DNA from: Halodesulfovibrio sp. MK-HDV
Lineage (GTDB): Bacteria; Desulfobacterota; Desulfovibrionia; Desulfovibrionales; Desulfovibrionaceae
Direction of reading: 5' to 3'
DNA: 64,000 nucleotides
NCBI RefSeq assembly: GCF_009914765.1
Contig: NZ_WYDS01000006.1
Location: forward strand, 141,663 to 205,662
Made by a program: the position numbers and the translations under genes. Below the pieces are notes generated by a model that searched no databases, was not told where the DNA came from, and saw only the letters and a program-made list of their open reading frames with translations. Positions 34,489-43,395 of this stretch are shown piece after piece. The stretch's first letter is position 1, and each line of letters starts with the position of its first letter.

Positions 34489-35760
34489 ATGGAATTTACA
34501 ATCGTTATTATTTTTGCATCGCTTGCATTCTTTCTGTTACTTAGTGTGCCAATCGGCATTGCTATCGGGCTTTGCGTTGCGGTAGGTATCGTTTTTGGCG
34601 ATATGCTACCACCAGCATTCCTTGTTCAAAAGATGATTACTTCTCTTGATGTTTTCCCCCTTATGGCTGTTCCATTCTTTATTATGGCAGGGGAGATTAT
34701 GCAGAAGGGGAGTATGGCACAGCGGTTACTTAAAGTTTCCCACAGCTTTGTAGGGCACGTAACCGGCGGTATGGCTCATATCTCCGTTTTAACAAGCATG
34801 TTCTACGGCGCTCTTTCCGGTTCTTCCCCGGCAACCGTTGCTGCTGTTGGCGGCATCATGGTTCCTGCCATGGTAAAAGAAGGCTACAGCCGTAGTTTTG
34901 CAGCGGCAGTAAACACATCAGCAGGTTGTCTTGGTGTTATGATTCCACCTAGTGTGCCTCTCATCATTTACGGCACAACCGCTGGCGTATCTGTTGGTGA
35001 CTTGTTTATTGCAGGCGTTATTCCTGGTATTTTTGTAGGCATATGTCTCATGGCTTGTAGCTACGTTATTGCTCGCCGTCATGGTTACGGTGGGGGCAAA
35101 CGTGCTACCTTCATGGAACGCATCACTGCATTGCGTGAAGCTCTTGTTGCTCTTATGGTTCCGCTTATTGTACTTGGCGGTATCTACGGTGGTCTTACTA
35201 CCCCGACAGAAGCAGGCGTTATCGCTGTTGTGTATGCCTTTATCGCAGAGGGCATTGTCCTTCGTACGCTTAGCTGGCAGAAAGTGTGGGAGATTTTCCG
35301 CGGCACTGCCATCACATCTGCATCTATCTTTATTGTAGTAGCAACCGCTACCGCATTGGGTCAGATTCTGTTATTCTACAATGTACCTGACATGCTTGTA
35401 GAAATTCTTGTTGGTATTTCTGACAACAAATATGTTCTGATTCCTATCATTCTGGTATTCCTCCTTGTTATGGGTACCTTTATGGACGCACTGGCAAACA
35501 TTCTTATTCTTACTCCGCTTCTTTTGCCAGTTATGAAGCACCTCGGTATGGATCCAATCCACTTTGGTATCGTTATGATTGTAGCAGCTTCAATGGGCTT
35601 CCTTACTCCACCGGTTGGTGTAAACCTCTTTGTTGGCTGTAGTATTAGTAATTTGAGCATCGAACGACTCAGCGTAGCTGTTCTTCCGTTCTTGTTCACT
35701 ATGTGTATTGCACTCTTAGCAATCACATTTATTCCGGCTCTGTCTCTGGGACTTCTCTAG
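34489..35760 (+). CDS. TRAP transporter large membrane subunit, DctM family
   Basis: 423 residues and about 12 helices, the usual size. Family text: VPIGIAIGLCVAVG, PFFIMAGEIM, ALSGSSPATVAAVGGIMVPAM, IPPSVPLIIYGTTAGVSVGDLF, LTTPTEAGVIAVVYA and FLTPPVGVNLFVG. It forms the Na+-driven channel for the solute delivered by DctP. It is the third gene of the dctPQM set, followed by a hairpin and the unknown gene at 35819. Confidence 0.95.
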   Translation: MEFTIVIIFASLAFFLLLSVPIGIAIGLCVAVGIVFGDMLPPAFLVQKMITSLDVFPLMAVPFFIMAGEIMQKGSMAQRLLKVSHSFVGHVTGGMAHISVLTSMFYGALSGSSPATVAAVGGIMVPAMVKEGYSRSFAAAVNTSAGCLGVMIPPSVPLIIYGTTAGVSVGDLFIAGVIPGIFVGICLMACSYVIARRHGYGGGKRATFMERITALREALVALMVPLIVLGGIYGGLTTPTEAGVIAVVYAFIAEGIVLRTLSWQKVWEIFRGTAITSASIFIVVATATALGQILLFYNVPDMLVEILVGISDNKYVLIPIILVFLLVMGTFMDALANILILTPLLLPVMKHLGMDPIHFGIVMIVAASMGFLTPPVGVNLFVGCSISNLSIERLSVAVLPFLFTMCIALLAITFIPALSLGLL

Positions 35761-35781
35761 TAGACGCCGAACTGCATATGT

Positions 35782-35806
35782 ACGGGGAGGATACTGTCCT
35801 CCCCGT
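35782..35806 (+). other. Hairpin in the dctM to 35819-gene spacer
   Basis: ACGGGGAGG / CCTCCCCGT with an ATACTGT loop is followed by only two T and then A. It is too weak at the tail for a clear terminator, so partial termination or mRNA protection is likely. The next ribosome site (AGAGGA) lies just after it. Confidence 0.5.
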
Positions 35807-35818
35807 TAAAAGAGGACT

Positions 35819-37042
35819 ATGCAAGAATATTCAATATCCACATGCTCCGAAGCCACAGGTTGCTTTGGAATTATGGGACACGCAGGCGCGGGTCACGTCC
35901 ACAGCCATTCCGGTTTTATTCAGGACGATACCGCAGGTTTTGCTGTTACTGTAACTCTTATGGCGCAAGCCTATCCGGTTAATACAACTGTTAAGACTGT
36001 TACAGTAGAAGGCGACTGGTTTACCGTAACCACAGAAGACGGCGGCGCAGGCAAAGCACATGCTCGCAGGGGAATTACTCCCTACGAGGCAGAGCTTGCT
36101 CTCCGTACAGTGGGGGCGGATGCCATATTCAACCAGCAGATAGTGCTGGAAGCCTTTGGTCGAATCTACGGGCAGGGCGTAAGCGAAGTGCCGGTAGCAC
36201 TCCAGACGGCGTTGTGCCATGCGGTCATGAATACCTTTCTTGCAAAATATCCAGAAAATTTTGTGTACGAAGATGAAAGCCTCGCAGGAACCTGCGGTGG
36301 CTGTCTTGGTACAGTTCTTACCATCGACGGGCATCCTGTTTCTGTTATGGCAACGCTGAATGCCGCAACAGGTGGAACAGGCCCCATTGAAGATGCTGAA
36401 GGGAACCTTGCATACGGTGGCAAAGGTGTTGCAATGCAGCGCCTTGGGCTAGACAAGCTGCCAACCATTGTTCTTGAAAGCAAAGCCTACGTACCTGCCG
36501 CATGCAGTGAACTGAGTGCGGATGTATTGTGGGTTCGGTATAATGAAGAGGCTGACAACCCTGTTGTGGGTAAAGCCTTATGTTGCGGGGCACATGATGC
36601 GAGTGTGGTAACTATGTGCTCCAACACCGCGTATCCACGTGGTGGAAAAGAATTGGAAACGATGACTCATCAACTAGGTGAGCGCATCGCAGAGCTAGGA
36701 GTTGCGCTTTCTGCTGCGCAGTCTTCTGTCGAGAAGGTTTCCCTTATTGGCGAGCTAGCCGTGCTTGTCAGCCAGGACGCTGGCGGGGTTACTTTTATGA
36801 GTTCAGCTCTGAATACGCTTGTCGGTGGTGGAGGGTTGCAGCCCGGCATGGCTGCAGTTCTCTCCATGGCTGTTTCAGGCGTAAACATTAGACGATGGCA
36901 CATCCCGGCAGTATCCCCGATGGATGTAAGGCAATATCTGCGGGTAGTTACCGCAGCAACCCCCCATTTGGTCGCCAACATTGATGAAGCAACGCAGCTA
37001 GTGCGGGCGCGGCAGATTTTAATGCCGCCGGACACATTTTAA
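35819..37042 (+). CDS. Unrecognised 407-residue protein linked to the lyase/TRAP module
   Basis: I do not recognise this family. ATG at 35819 follows AGAGGA. There is no signal peptide and no clear membrane helix, so it is probably a cytoplasmic enzyme. A Gly/His-rich segment (GIMGHAGAGHVHSHSGFIQDD) lies at residues 17-37. Cys-rich motifs are TCGGCLGTV near residue 160 and ALCCGAHD near 256. A Gly-rich segment, NAATGGTGPIEDAEG, is near 180, and LVGGGGLQPGMAAV near 338. The conserved-looking His and Cys residues could bind a metal or cofactor. Its place after dctPQM and before the GntR gene suggests a step in the same catabolic route, such as racemisation or opening of the imported substrate. 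Function is not assigned. Confidence 0.8.
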   Translation: MQEYSISTCSEATGCFGIMGHAGAGHVHSHSGFIQDDTAGFAVTVTLMAQAYPVNTTVKTVTVEGDWFTVTTEDGGAGKAHARRGITPYEAELALRTVGADAIFNQQIVLEAFGRIYGQGVSEVPVALQTALCHAVMNTFLAKYPENFVYEDESLAGTCGGCLGTVLTIDGHPVSVMATLNAATGGTGPIEDAEGNLAYGGKGVAMQRLGLDKLPTIVLESKAYVPAACSELSADVLWVRYNEEADNPVVGKALCCGAHDASVVTMCSNTAYPRGGKELETMTHQLGERIAELGVALSAAQSSVEKVSLIGELAVLVSQDAGGVTFMSSALNTLVGGGGLQPGMAAVLSMAVSGVNIRRWHIPAVSPMDVRQYLRVVTAATPHLVANIDEATQLVRARQILMPPDTF

Positions 37043-37309
37043 AAAATGATGTTTTGCGATACAGTTAACGCCTCTTTGTCACATGGGCAGCTTTTGTCCG
37101 TTTGCACAATGCGCCAATAGAAGGGTTAACTGATCATCAATAAAGATATTTGCCTATGTATTGTATCTTTATTATAAGTACCAAGTCCTTATAATGGGCA
37201 AAACCATTTGCATGTTCGTGTCGAAGGTCAGAGAGAAGCGTTGTGGGTTTAAGGCGTTTTCGACACAGAGCATAAAATCTCTTAATCAGAGCTTGGTAGA
37301 AGGAAAAAC

Positions 37310-37981
37310 ATGTCCGCCGTAAAAACTTATAGCGAACAAATAATAGTTCATATTAAAGATGCCATTCTTACCGGGAAATTGCACCCGGGAGATAAGGTTA
37401 ATGAAGTTGTAGTGGCGACTGAGCTCTCCATTAGCAGGGCACCTGTGCGCGAAGCGTTACAGATGCTTGTTAAAGAAGGGCTTATTACCTCCATTCCCCA
37501 GCGTGGTAAGTTTATCACAGCTCTTACTTCTAAGCAGATCCGAGACAGCTATTTTACTGGCGGTGTTTTGGAAGGTGCTGCTGTATCCTCAACCATTTCA
37601 AAGTTTACAGAAAACGATTTCGCGCAGTTGCAGCAAGTTGTTGAAGACATGAAAAAAGTTGCCGAGCGTGGAGAGAATGGAACCTCCATGGCTGAACTTG
37701 ATGACCGTTTTCACGATATTCTGTTCTCCAAAAATACCAATGAGCTTATTGGTGAATTGGCACGCCGTTCTTGTCAGGGCATTTCTAAATTTCTCCTCTT
37801 CCGTTACTGGAAAGAACTGTTCACCTTAGATGCCGTATATGAACGCCATAAGACCTTATTAGAGGTACTGCGAACTAAAGACGTTGTTGCCATAGAAAAT
37901 AATCTCCGAGAACACTACATAGAGTCCGGACGACGCATGGAGCGTTACGGCGTAGATGTTTTGGAGGATGATGAGGCGTAA
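37310..37981 (+). CDS. GntR-family regulator, FCD (FadR) subgroup
   Basis: 223 residues. The N-terminal winged helix covers about 5-70: YSEQIIVHIKDAILTGKLHPGDKV, then ELSISRAPVREALQMLVKEGLI and PQRGKFI. The C-terminal FCD helical domain shows metal-type residues in ELDDRFHDILF, YERHKTLLEVL and NLREHYIESG, so it probably binds a carboxylate ligand with a metal. FCD regulators commonly bind a TGTCGACA-like palindrome, which matches AAATGTCGACATTT in front of both lyase modules. In its own upstream region GTGTCGAA (37219) and TTCGACAC (37259) form a spaced inverted pair. It is a likely local repressor released by the substrate. Confidence 0.9.
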   Translation: MSAVKTYSEQIIVHIKDAILTGKLHPGDKVNEVVVATELSISRAPVREALQMLVKEGLITSIPQRGKFITALTSKQIRDSYFTGGVLEGAAVSSTISKFTENDFAQLQQVVEDMKKVAERGENGTSMAELDDRFHDILFSKNTNELIGELARRSCQGISKFLLFRYWKELFTLDAVYERHKTLLEVLRTKDVVAIENNLREHYIESGRRMERYGVDVLEDDEA

Positions 37982-38106
37982 ATCGCCCATACTACTTTCA
38001 TATTTAGTCACATCTACACAGTATTGTTTGAAAAAATAGACACAGTTGTTTGTGTCGATTAATTTCAGTGTCCACCCGTATGTTCATTACGTGTGATGTG
38101 ACGTAT

Positions 38107-38138
38107 CAAGCCCCTCTTTTGAGGGGCTTGTTTATTTT
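38107..38138 (+). terminator. Rho-independent terminator after the GntR gene
   Basis: CAAGCCCCTC / GAGGGGCTTG with a TTTT loop, then TTTATTTT. Confidence 0.85.
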
Positions 38139-38273
38139 GTAATGGTCTTGTTTATTTTACGTTTATTATGTCGTATAGCTTGCTAGAATCATATCTACAA
38201 AATGGCAGGTGCGATACAAACTTAAGGAGCGATTAGTAATTGATGAACGCGCATAGGCGCAGGAGGTCTGTCA

Positions 38274-38705
38274 ATGTCCAATCTAAAATCATGGAGAAAC
38301 CAGCAACTGCAGCAGCTGAAACTCGATAGCGATCGAATGTTTAATCAGATTTGTTCTGAGTTCGGATTACCTTCTGTATGCCAGCCGCTGATGGATACAG
38401 AATTACGACTGGTTGAAACTGATGAAGGGTACCGCATCGAGGCAGAGCTTCCCGGTGTGACTGAGGACAATTTAGAGTTAAGTATTGATGGTGCATATAT
38501 AACTTTACGATGTGCTTTTTCTGAAAAGTCTGAGGGTGCAGAGTCTGTAGGCTCTTTTGAAACTCAGATGCGTTTACCCTGCAAAATCAGATTAGAAGAT
38601 GTGGAAGCCCGTTTGGAAGATGGTCATTTAACCGTCTCACTGCCGAGCTGTAATATCCCCGAGAGACGTACAATCCCAATCACCCGCGGCGACAAAAATG
38701 AATAG
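38274..38705 (+). CDS. Small heat-shock protein, Hsp20/alpha-crystallin family
   Basis: 143 residues. The alpha-crystallin domain spans about residues 45-135, with VETDEGYRIEAELPGVTEDNLELSI (positions 45-69), FETQMRLPCKI and LEDGHLTVSLPS. The usual C-terminal IxI is approximated by RTIPITR. It holds unfolded proteins without ATP. AGGAGG precedes the ATG. It is 9 bp ahead of the Lon-like protease, so the pair forms a two-gene stress operon. No CIRCE or sigma-32 box was identified with confidence. Confidence 0.9.
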   Translation: MSNLKSWRNQQLQQLKLDSDRMFNQICSEFGLPSVCQPLMDTELRLVETDEGYRIEAELPGVTEDNLELSIDGAYITLRCAFSEKSEGAESVGSFETQMRLPCKIRLEDVEARLEDGHLTVSLPSCNIPERRTIPITRGDKNE

Positions 38706-38714
38706 GAGGCTCAC

Positions 38715-41183
38715 ATGGCAGAGATTGTAGAACGCAATTTGGTTCCTATTGATAAGCTGCGGTGGAAAGTTGATCCGGCAACGCTCCCGTTTTCTAAAAC
38801 CACAGACTTGGAAGAACTCACAGACATTATTGGCCAGCACCGCGGCGTGGAAGCATTCCGCTTTGGTATGGGCATTGATGCGAAAGGGTACAATATTTTT
38901 GTAACCGGCGCGGCGGATGTAGGAACATTAGGTATGGCGCGGCAGTTGCTGGAAAAATCAGCACGTAAGCAATGTACGCCTAATGACCTATGTTACGTGA
39001 ATAATTTTAAAATTCCGGAAGAGCCTATCCTGCTCACGTTTGAAGCGGGGAAAGGGCAGACTTTTAAAAAAGATATTGAAGCCTTTTTAGAAGATATTAA
39101 GCGTGAAATTCCTCAGCTTTTTGAAAGTCAGGAATACATAAACAGTAAGAACGCTTTATTAGAAGAACACGACAAAAAAACTCGTGATTTCTTTAAGGGG
39201 TTGGAAGAGCGCGTTAAAGAAGCTGGTTTTGTGCTTGTAAACATGCAGATGGGACAAGTGCAGCGTCCGGATATTGTTCCTGTAGTCGATGGCGAACCTA
39301 CACACTTGCTCAAGTTGGAAGAGCTTGTAAATAAAGGTCGTTTCCCTAAGGAAGAGTATGAAGCGCTTCAGAATAAGTACAAAGAACTGAAAGATGAAAT
39401 TGATACCATTTTTATGGATGTGCGTCGCTTACAGAAAGATGTGAAGACAAAGAGCGAAGAAGTTGATCGCTTGATGTTTATGAATACTGCCAAGGATCTT
39501 GCTGTGGGGCTGGTTGCTGCGTGGAAAGATCACGAAAAAGCAACTAAGCATATAACAGATATGCTGGAAAATATGTCTGAGCAGCTCGATATCATTAAAA
39601 TGATTGGTCAGCCGCAGATGGGGCCAATGCCCGGTATGCAGCTTCCTACCATTAATGCAGAGGCAGTTCTGCATCCGTACGGCGTAAATCTGCTGGTTGA
39701 TAATGCAGAAAGTGACGGTCCGCCGGTTATTGTTGAATCCTTCCCTAACTACCGTAACCTGTTTGGTTCCATCGAACGTGCAATGGACCGATCGGGTCTG
39801 TGGCGTACTGACTTCCAAAAAATTACCGCTGGTTCTTTCATTAAAGCCAATGGCGGGTTCCTTGTTATCAACCTGCTTGATGCTATCGCAGAGCCGGGTG
39901 TCTGGCAGACTCTTAAGCGAGCCCTGAAGACTTCCGAACTGGAAATCCAGACTTTTGATCCGTACTCATTTATGGCCTCAACCGGTATTAAGCCGGAATC
40001 CATATCAATGGACGTAAAGGTCGTTGTTCTTGCAACTACACAGCTGTACCACATGCTTAAACATTATGATCCGGAAGTGGAGATGATCTTTAAGGTACGG
40101 GCAGATTTTGATTCAAGTATGGACAACACGAGTGATGGCGTTACTGAAGTGTGTCGCCTTGTCGCCACCTATGCAGAAAAACGTAAGTTGAAAGCATTCA
40201 GCAATAGCGCTGTAGCGGCATTGTTGGAACACAGCGTTCGCAAAAGCGGCAGACAGGAAAAATTGAGTACCTCTTTCCCAGCCCTTGGTGATGTTATGGC
40301 AGAGGCTAACTATTTTGCAGAAAGTGCTTCGTCCGATATCGTTGATGTAAAGCACGTTCAGGAAGCTTTGGATGCCCGCATCTACCGTTACGGTCTTGTG
40401 GAAGAGAAAATTCAAGAAATGATCGACCGTGGCAGCATATTTATCGATACAGAAGGCGGAGTCGTCGGGCAGATTAACGGCCTTGCGGTGTATTCTACGG
40501 GCGATATTATGTTTGGCAAGCCATCGCGTATTACGTGTACTACCTCTATGGGTAAAGAAGGCATTATCAACATTGAACGCGATGCAAAGATGTCCGGCCC
40601 TACCCATAACAAAGGTATGCTTATTCTAAGCGGCTATCTGCGTAAGAACTTTGCGCAGAGTAAACCGCTCACACTTGCAGCTTCCATTGCTTTTGAACAG
40701 TCTTACGGCGGTGTGGACGGTGACTCCGCATCTACAACAGAACTGTATGCGCTCTTATCTAGTTTGTCTCAGGTGCCTATTAAACAGTCTATAGCTGTTA
40801 CAGGCTCTGTAAACCAGAATGGTGAAGTGCAGCCAATAGGCGGCGCGAATGAAAAGATTGAAGGCTTCTATACTGTTTGTAAGGCAAAAGGACTCACTGG
40901 TGATCAGGGTGTTATGATTCCTGAATCTAACGTAAAAGACCTGATGCTGAAACAGGAAGTGGTTGACGCCGTGACCGAGGGTAAGTTCTCCATTTGGGCA
41001 GTTAAAGATGTTAATCAGGGTATTGAAATCCTGACAGGAATGCCGGCAGGTGAGCGTGATGCTGACGGCGTATATCCTAAGAATTCAGTATACGGCCTTG
41101 TGGATGAACGACTTATATCCCTTGCTGAAGGACTTCGTGACTTTGGTAAAGGCAATAAGGATAGTGAAAACAACGACGATTAG
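38715..41183 (+). CDS. LonC-like ATP-independent or weak-ATPase Lon-family protease (AAA_32 type)
   Basis: 822 residues. The C-terminal Lon protease domain has catalytic Ser at about residue 670 in GDSASTTELYALLSSL and Lys at about 713 in GGANEKIEGF, the usual Lon spacing. The N-terminal AAA-like region starts FRFGMGIDAKGYNIFVTGA. At the Walker A place it reads GAADVGTLGMARQL, without the GKT/S that binds phosphate. A helical insertion follows at about residues 120-260. A later text, EPGVWQTLKRALKTSELEIQTFDPYSF, fits the AAA_32 family. Lost Walker motifs are known for LonC, which degrades unfolded proteins without ATP. Co-operonic with Hsp20, so probably stress proteolysis. Confidence 0.88.
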   Translation: MAEIVERNLVPIDKLRWKVDPATLPFSKTTDLEELTDIIGQHRGVEAFRFGMGIDAKGYNIFVTGAADVGTLGMARQLLEKSARKQCTPNDLCYVNNFKIPEEPILLTFEAGKGQTFKKDIEAFLEDIKREIPQLFESQEYINSKNALLEEHDKKTRDFFKGLEERVKEAGFVLVNMQMGQVQRPDIVPVVDGEPTHLLKLEELVNKGRFPKEEYEALQNKYKELKDEIDTIFMDVRRLQKDVKTKSEEVDRLMFMNTAKDLAVGLVAAWKDHEKATKHITDMLENMSEQLDIIKMIGQPQMGPMPGMQLPTINAEAVLHPYGVNLLVDNAESDGPPVIVESFPNYRNLFGSIERAMDRSGLWRTDFQKITAGSFIKANGGFLVINLLDAIAEPGVWQTLKRALKTSELEIQTFDPYSFMASTGIKPESISMDVKVVVLATTQLYHMLKHYDPEVEMIFKVRADFDSSMDNTSDGVTEVCRLVATYAEKRKLKAFSNSAVAALLEHSVRKSGRQEKLSTSFPALGDVMAEANYFAESASSDIVDVKHVQEALDARIYRYGLVEEKIQEMIDRGSIFIDTEGGVVGQINGLAVYSTGDIMFGKPSRITCTTSMGKEGIINIERDAKMSGPTHNKGMLILSGYLRKNFAQSKPLTLAASIAFEQSYGGVDGDSASTTELYALLSSLSQVPIKQSIAVTGSVNQNGEVQPIGGANEKIEGFYTVCKAKGLTGDQGVMIPESNVKDLMLKQEVVDAVTEGKFSIWAVKDVNQGIEILTGMPAGERDADGVYPKNSVYGLVDERLISLAEGLRDFGKGNKDSENNDD

Positions 41184-41200
41184 TTTCGCTCCTGAAATAG

Positions 41201-41309
41201 GGGCTGTTTCAACATGCATAGTTGTATGACTGGCTCTCTTTGTGACTGATGGTGCTGTTAGTGAAGAGTAACAAATCTTGTCGTAGAGCTATGGATTGCG
41301 AAACAGCCC
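41201..41309 (+). other. Widely spaced inverted pair after the Lon-like gene
   Basis: GGGCTGTTTC (41201-41210) and GAAACAGCCC (41300-41309) are perfect complements around an 89-base interior. A classical terminator follows directly at 41313. The enclosed segment has no open frame with a ribosome site. It may fold as a long stem at the mRNA end or be part of a small RNA. The remaining 41184-41570 shows no gene. Confidence 0.4.
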
Positions 41310-41312
41310 TAG

Positions 41313-41352
41313 AAAAAAGGTGTCATGTGAAATTGAACATGACACCTTTTTT
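41313..41352 (+). terminator. Rho-independent terminator of the hsp20-lon operon
   Basis: AAAAAAGGTGTCATGT / ACATGACACCTTTTTT (one base unpaired near the loop) with a long T run, 130 bp after the stop. Confidence 0.9.
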
Positions 41353-41570
41353 CTTGTGCCATTTTTTTGCACATTCCATCGTTCTAATGCTGTGAATACG
41401 GAGTTTTTTGAAATTGCTTGCTGAAAAAATAATACTGGTTGAATAGGCAATGCATTTTTTTGTTTTGCAAAGAGCCTGTCAGTTGTGCAAGTAGAGAAAA
41501 GATAGATCATATTTTAAGCGTTACTTACTAACCGGATGAATTCGGGCAAATCAAACGGAGCGAGTGAGTC

Positions 41571-41819
41571 ATGGGCAACGATGGCAAGGTTGTTGAAGCG
41601 ATTGATCGTGTAGAAATTGTATTAACTAAAGCATGCGGGGAACGGATAGAGGTTAATGTAGACCAAGATGGTTTGCTTTACATTGACGTTGAATCTGACA
41701 AGCGATGCACATTAAACTATGCAGAAGCGTGGAAAGAGATTCCTAGAGATCAGAAAGAGTGTCTTAAAAAGATGCTTGAAGGGTTAGTTCAGAATCTCGA
41801 TAAGCTCGTAGAACAATAG
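41571..41819 (+). CDS. Small acidic protein of unknown function
   Basis: 82 residues from ATG at 41571, preceded by GGAGCGAGTGAG. It is acidic, with three Cys (ACGERIEV, DKRCTLNY, QKECLKKML) and a predicted strand-rich first half and helical end (LKKMLEGLVQNLDKLVEQ). No family recognised. It stands alone with terminators on both sides. Confidence 0.6.
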   Translation: MGNDGKVVEAIDRVEIVLTKACGERIEVNVDQDGLLYIDVESDKRCTLNYAEAWKEIPRDQKECLKKMLEGLVQNLDKLVEQ

Positions 41820-42018
41820 AAAGGGCACTGTTGTGCATTGTCTGAGCGTCCTATTTCTACCTGTGTGGTAGAGTATCAGGGTGTCAGACATCGGCGAAAG
41901 GCTTGGTTGTATGATGCTTAGCCTCTCCACTTCTATTTATACATCTATGCATTCCATGAGCTTTTGGGTGTCGATATACGGCACAAAATTGTCTTATCTG
42001 CATACAGATTTCGGGTTT

Positions 42019-42058
42019 AAAAAAAGAGCCGTCTAAGTAATTAGACGGCTCTTTTTTT
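42019..42058. terminator. Bidirectional terminator between convergent small genes
   Basis: AAAAAAAGAGCCGTCTAA / TTAGACGGCTCTTTTTTT is nearly symmetric and can stop both the plus-strand gene at 41571 and the minus-strand gene at 42067. Confidence 0.92.
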
Positions 42059-42066
42059 ATGGATTG

Positions 42067-42351
42067 TTACTGATCGGGTATTTTTATGAGCTTATCTCGA
42101 TGGGGTGAAGAGTCATCCCATACACATCCGTACATATGATTTCCCAGTTCCCTATCCTGATATTCTGCGTTCTTTAGATCATTGAATGGGCGCAGAGTGC
42201 AGGTCGGACAAAACGAATCAGGATATGGGCATGAAACACAGAGCGGAAGGTAGTTGCTACACCTCTTTCGTGACTTTGTTGTAATACCGATTGTGCAAGT
42301 GCCTCTATGATATACACAACAGTTACAATCGTTGTTGTTTGAACGTGCCAT
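42067..42351 (-). CDS. Small cysteine-rich protein, possible metal-binding
   Basis: 94 residues from ATG at 42351, with a strong GGAGG 6 bases upstream. Eleven Cys are spread over the protein: DCNCCVYHRGTC near the N-terminus, KRCSNYLPLCVSCPYPDSFCPTC in the middle (positions 30-52) and a late Cys in YGCVWDD. The spacing suggests two metal (Zn or Fe-S) sites. Family not recognised. It is divergent from the Rrf2 regulator. Confidence 0.75.
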   Translation of the reverse strand: MARSNNNDCNCCVYHRGTCTIGITTKSRKRCSNYLPLCVSCPYPDSFCPTCTLRPFNDLKNAEYQDRELGNHMYGCVWDDSSPHRDKLIKIPDQ

Positions 42352-42634
42352 TATTCCTCCGAGAACAAATTGCCACTTATTAAAGTAGCAGGTGTATACG
42401 AATTCTCAAGGTGAAAAATAAGAATATATATTTGCTCAAAAGGCTCACAGTCTAATTGAATAGGAACGTTGGAAAAATTTATTGTTGATTAAAATAGTCT
42501 GAAAAATTCATTAGTTGTTAGAAACCCTCCGGTAGGGTATAGGGAGTAATGAAGTTACTTAGCCGACTGATATTGTCGGAATTAGTAATGCGTATATATT
42601 TTTTTTTATAGGGTATTATCATAAGGAGTTTGCT

Positions 42635-43171
42635 ATGCGACTATTAACCAATAGCAGATATGGCACGAGATTATTGCTCGATATTGCCACCCATAGTCAG
42701 GAAAAACCGGTTCTCATGAAGGAATCATCTGCCCGTCTTGGTATTTCTCAGAAGTACTTAGAAAAAATTGCCAGACAATTACGTGCTGGCGGGTATTTGA
42801 AAACTCGACGTGGTCCCAGTGGTGGGCACAGGATGGCGGTTGATCCGGCGACTATTACTGTTGGTGAAGTTGTTAGATTGTTAGAAGGGGGAACCGACAT
42901 AGTAGGTTGTGGACAGGATGCGGCAACATGTTGCGATGCGCCGGGCTGTCTTACAAGGCTGCTATGGAAAGAAGCGAGCGGTGCCATGTATTCTCATCTG
43001 GACAAATTTACCTTTGCTGAGCTTGTAAGCTATTCAGAAAAAGGCGTTAAATTTGGTGACTACTGTGTGCGTACTGTACAAAATGCAGCTACTGCTCCAA
43101 TGGACGAAGAGCAAAAACGGCTCAATTTACTACGTGAATACTCACTGACTGGCCTTGAGGATTCTTTCTAA
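42635..43171 (+). CDS. Rrf2-family transcriptional regulator
   Basis: 178 residues. The N-terminal winged helix (RYGTRLLLDIATHS, then KESSARLGISQKYLEKIARQLRAGGYL and GPSGGHRM) spans residues 7-67. The family's three-Cys Fe-S site is matched by VGCGQDAATCCDAPGCL (residues 89-105), with close Cys spacing. It may sense redox state, iron or nitric oxide through an Fe-S cluster. The C-terminal 60 residues are longer than in IscR and have one more Cys (GDYCVRT). Targets may be the Cys-rich gene upstream or the downstream kinase. AAGGAG precedes ATG at 42635. Confidence 0.9.
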   Translation: MRLLTNSRYGTRLLLDIATHSQEKPVLMKESSARLGISQKYLEKIARQLRAGGYLKTRRGPSGGHRMAVDPATITVGEVVRLLEGGTDIVGCGQDAATCCDAPGCLTRLLWKEASGAMYSHLDKFTFAELVSYSEKGVKFGDYCVRTVQNAATAPMDEEQKRLNLLREYSLTGLEDSF

Positions 43172-43395
43172 CTCGTAGGGCTAAATCCTACAGTGCACTT
43201 TCTTTCTAAGTTTAGATTTTTAAAAAATTTGAATGGTTAGAAAGAAGGGGGGCTTGTGTAGCGCTCGAAGAGGAGCTGCTGCTTAGTGTGCATTGTATAA
43301 ATTGCCTATGCAAAGTGTATCGTTAACAAACTGATCTTTGTAATGTTCCTGTAGTATATTTCATTTTGTGTGTACCGCCTTACAGGGGGTTGAGC

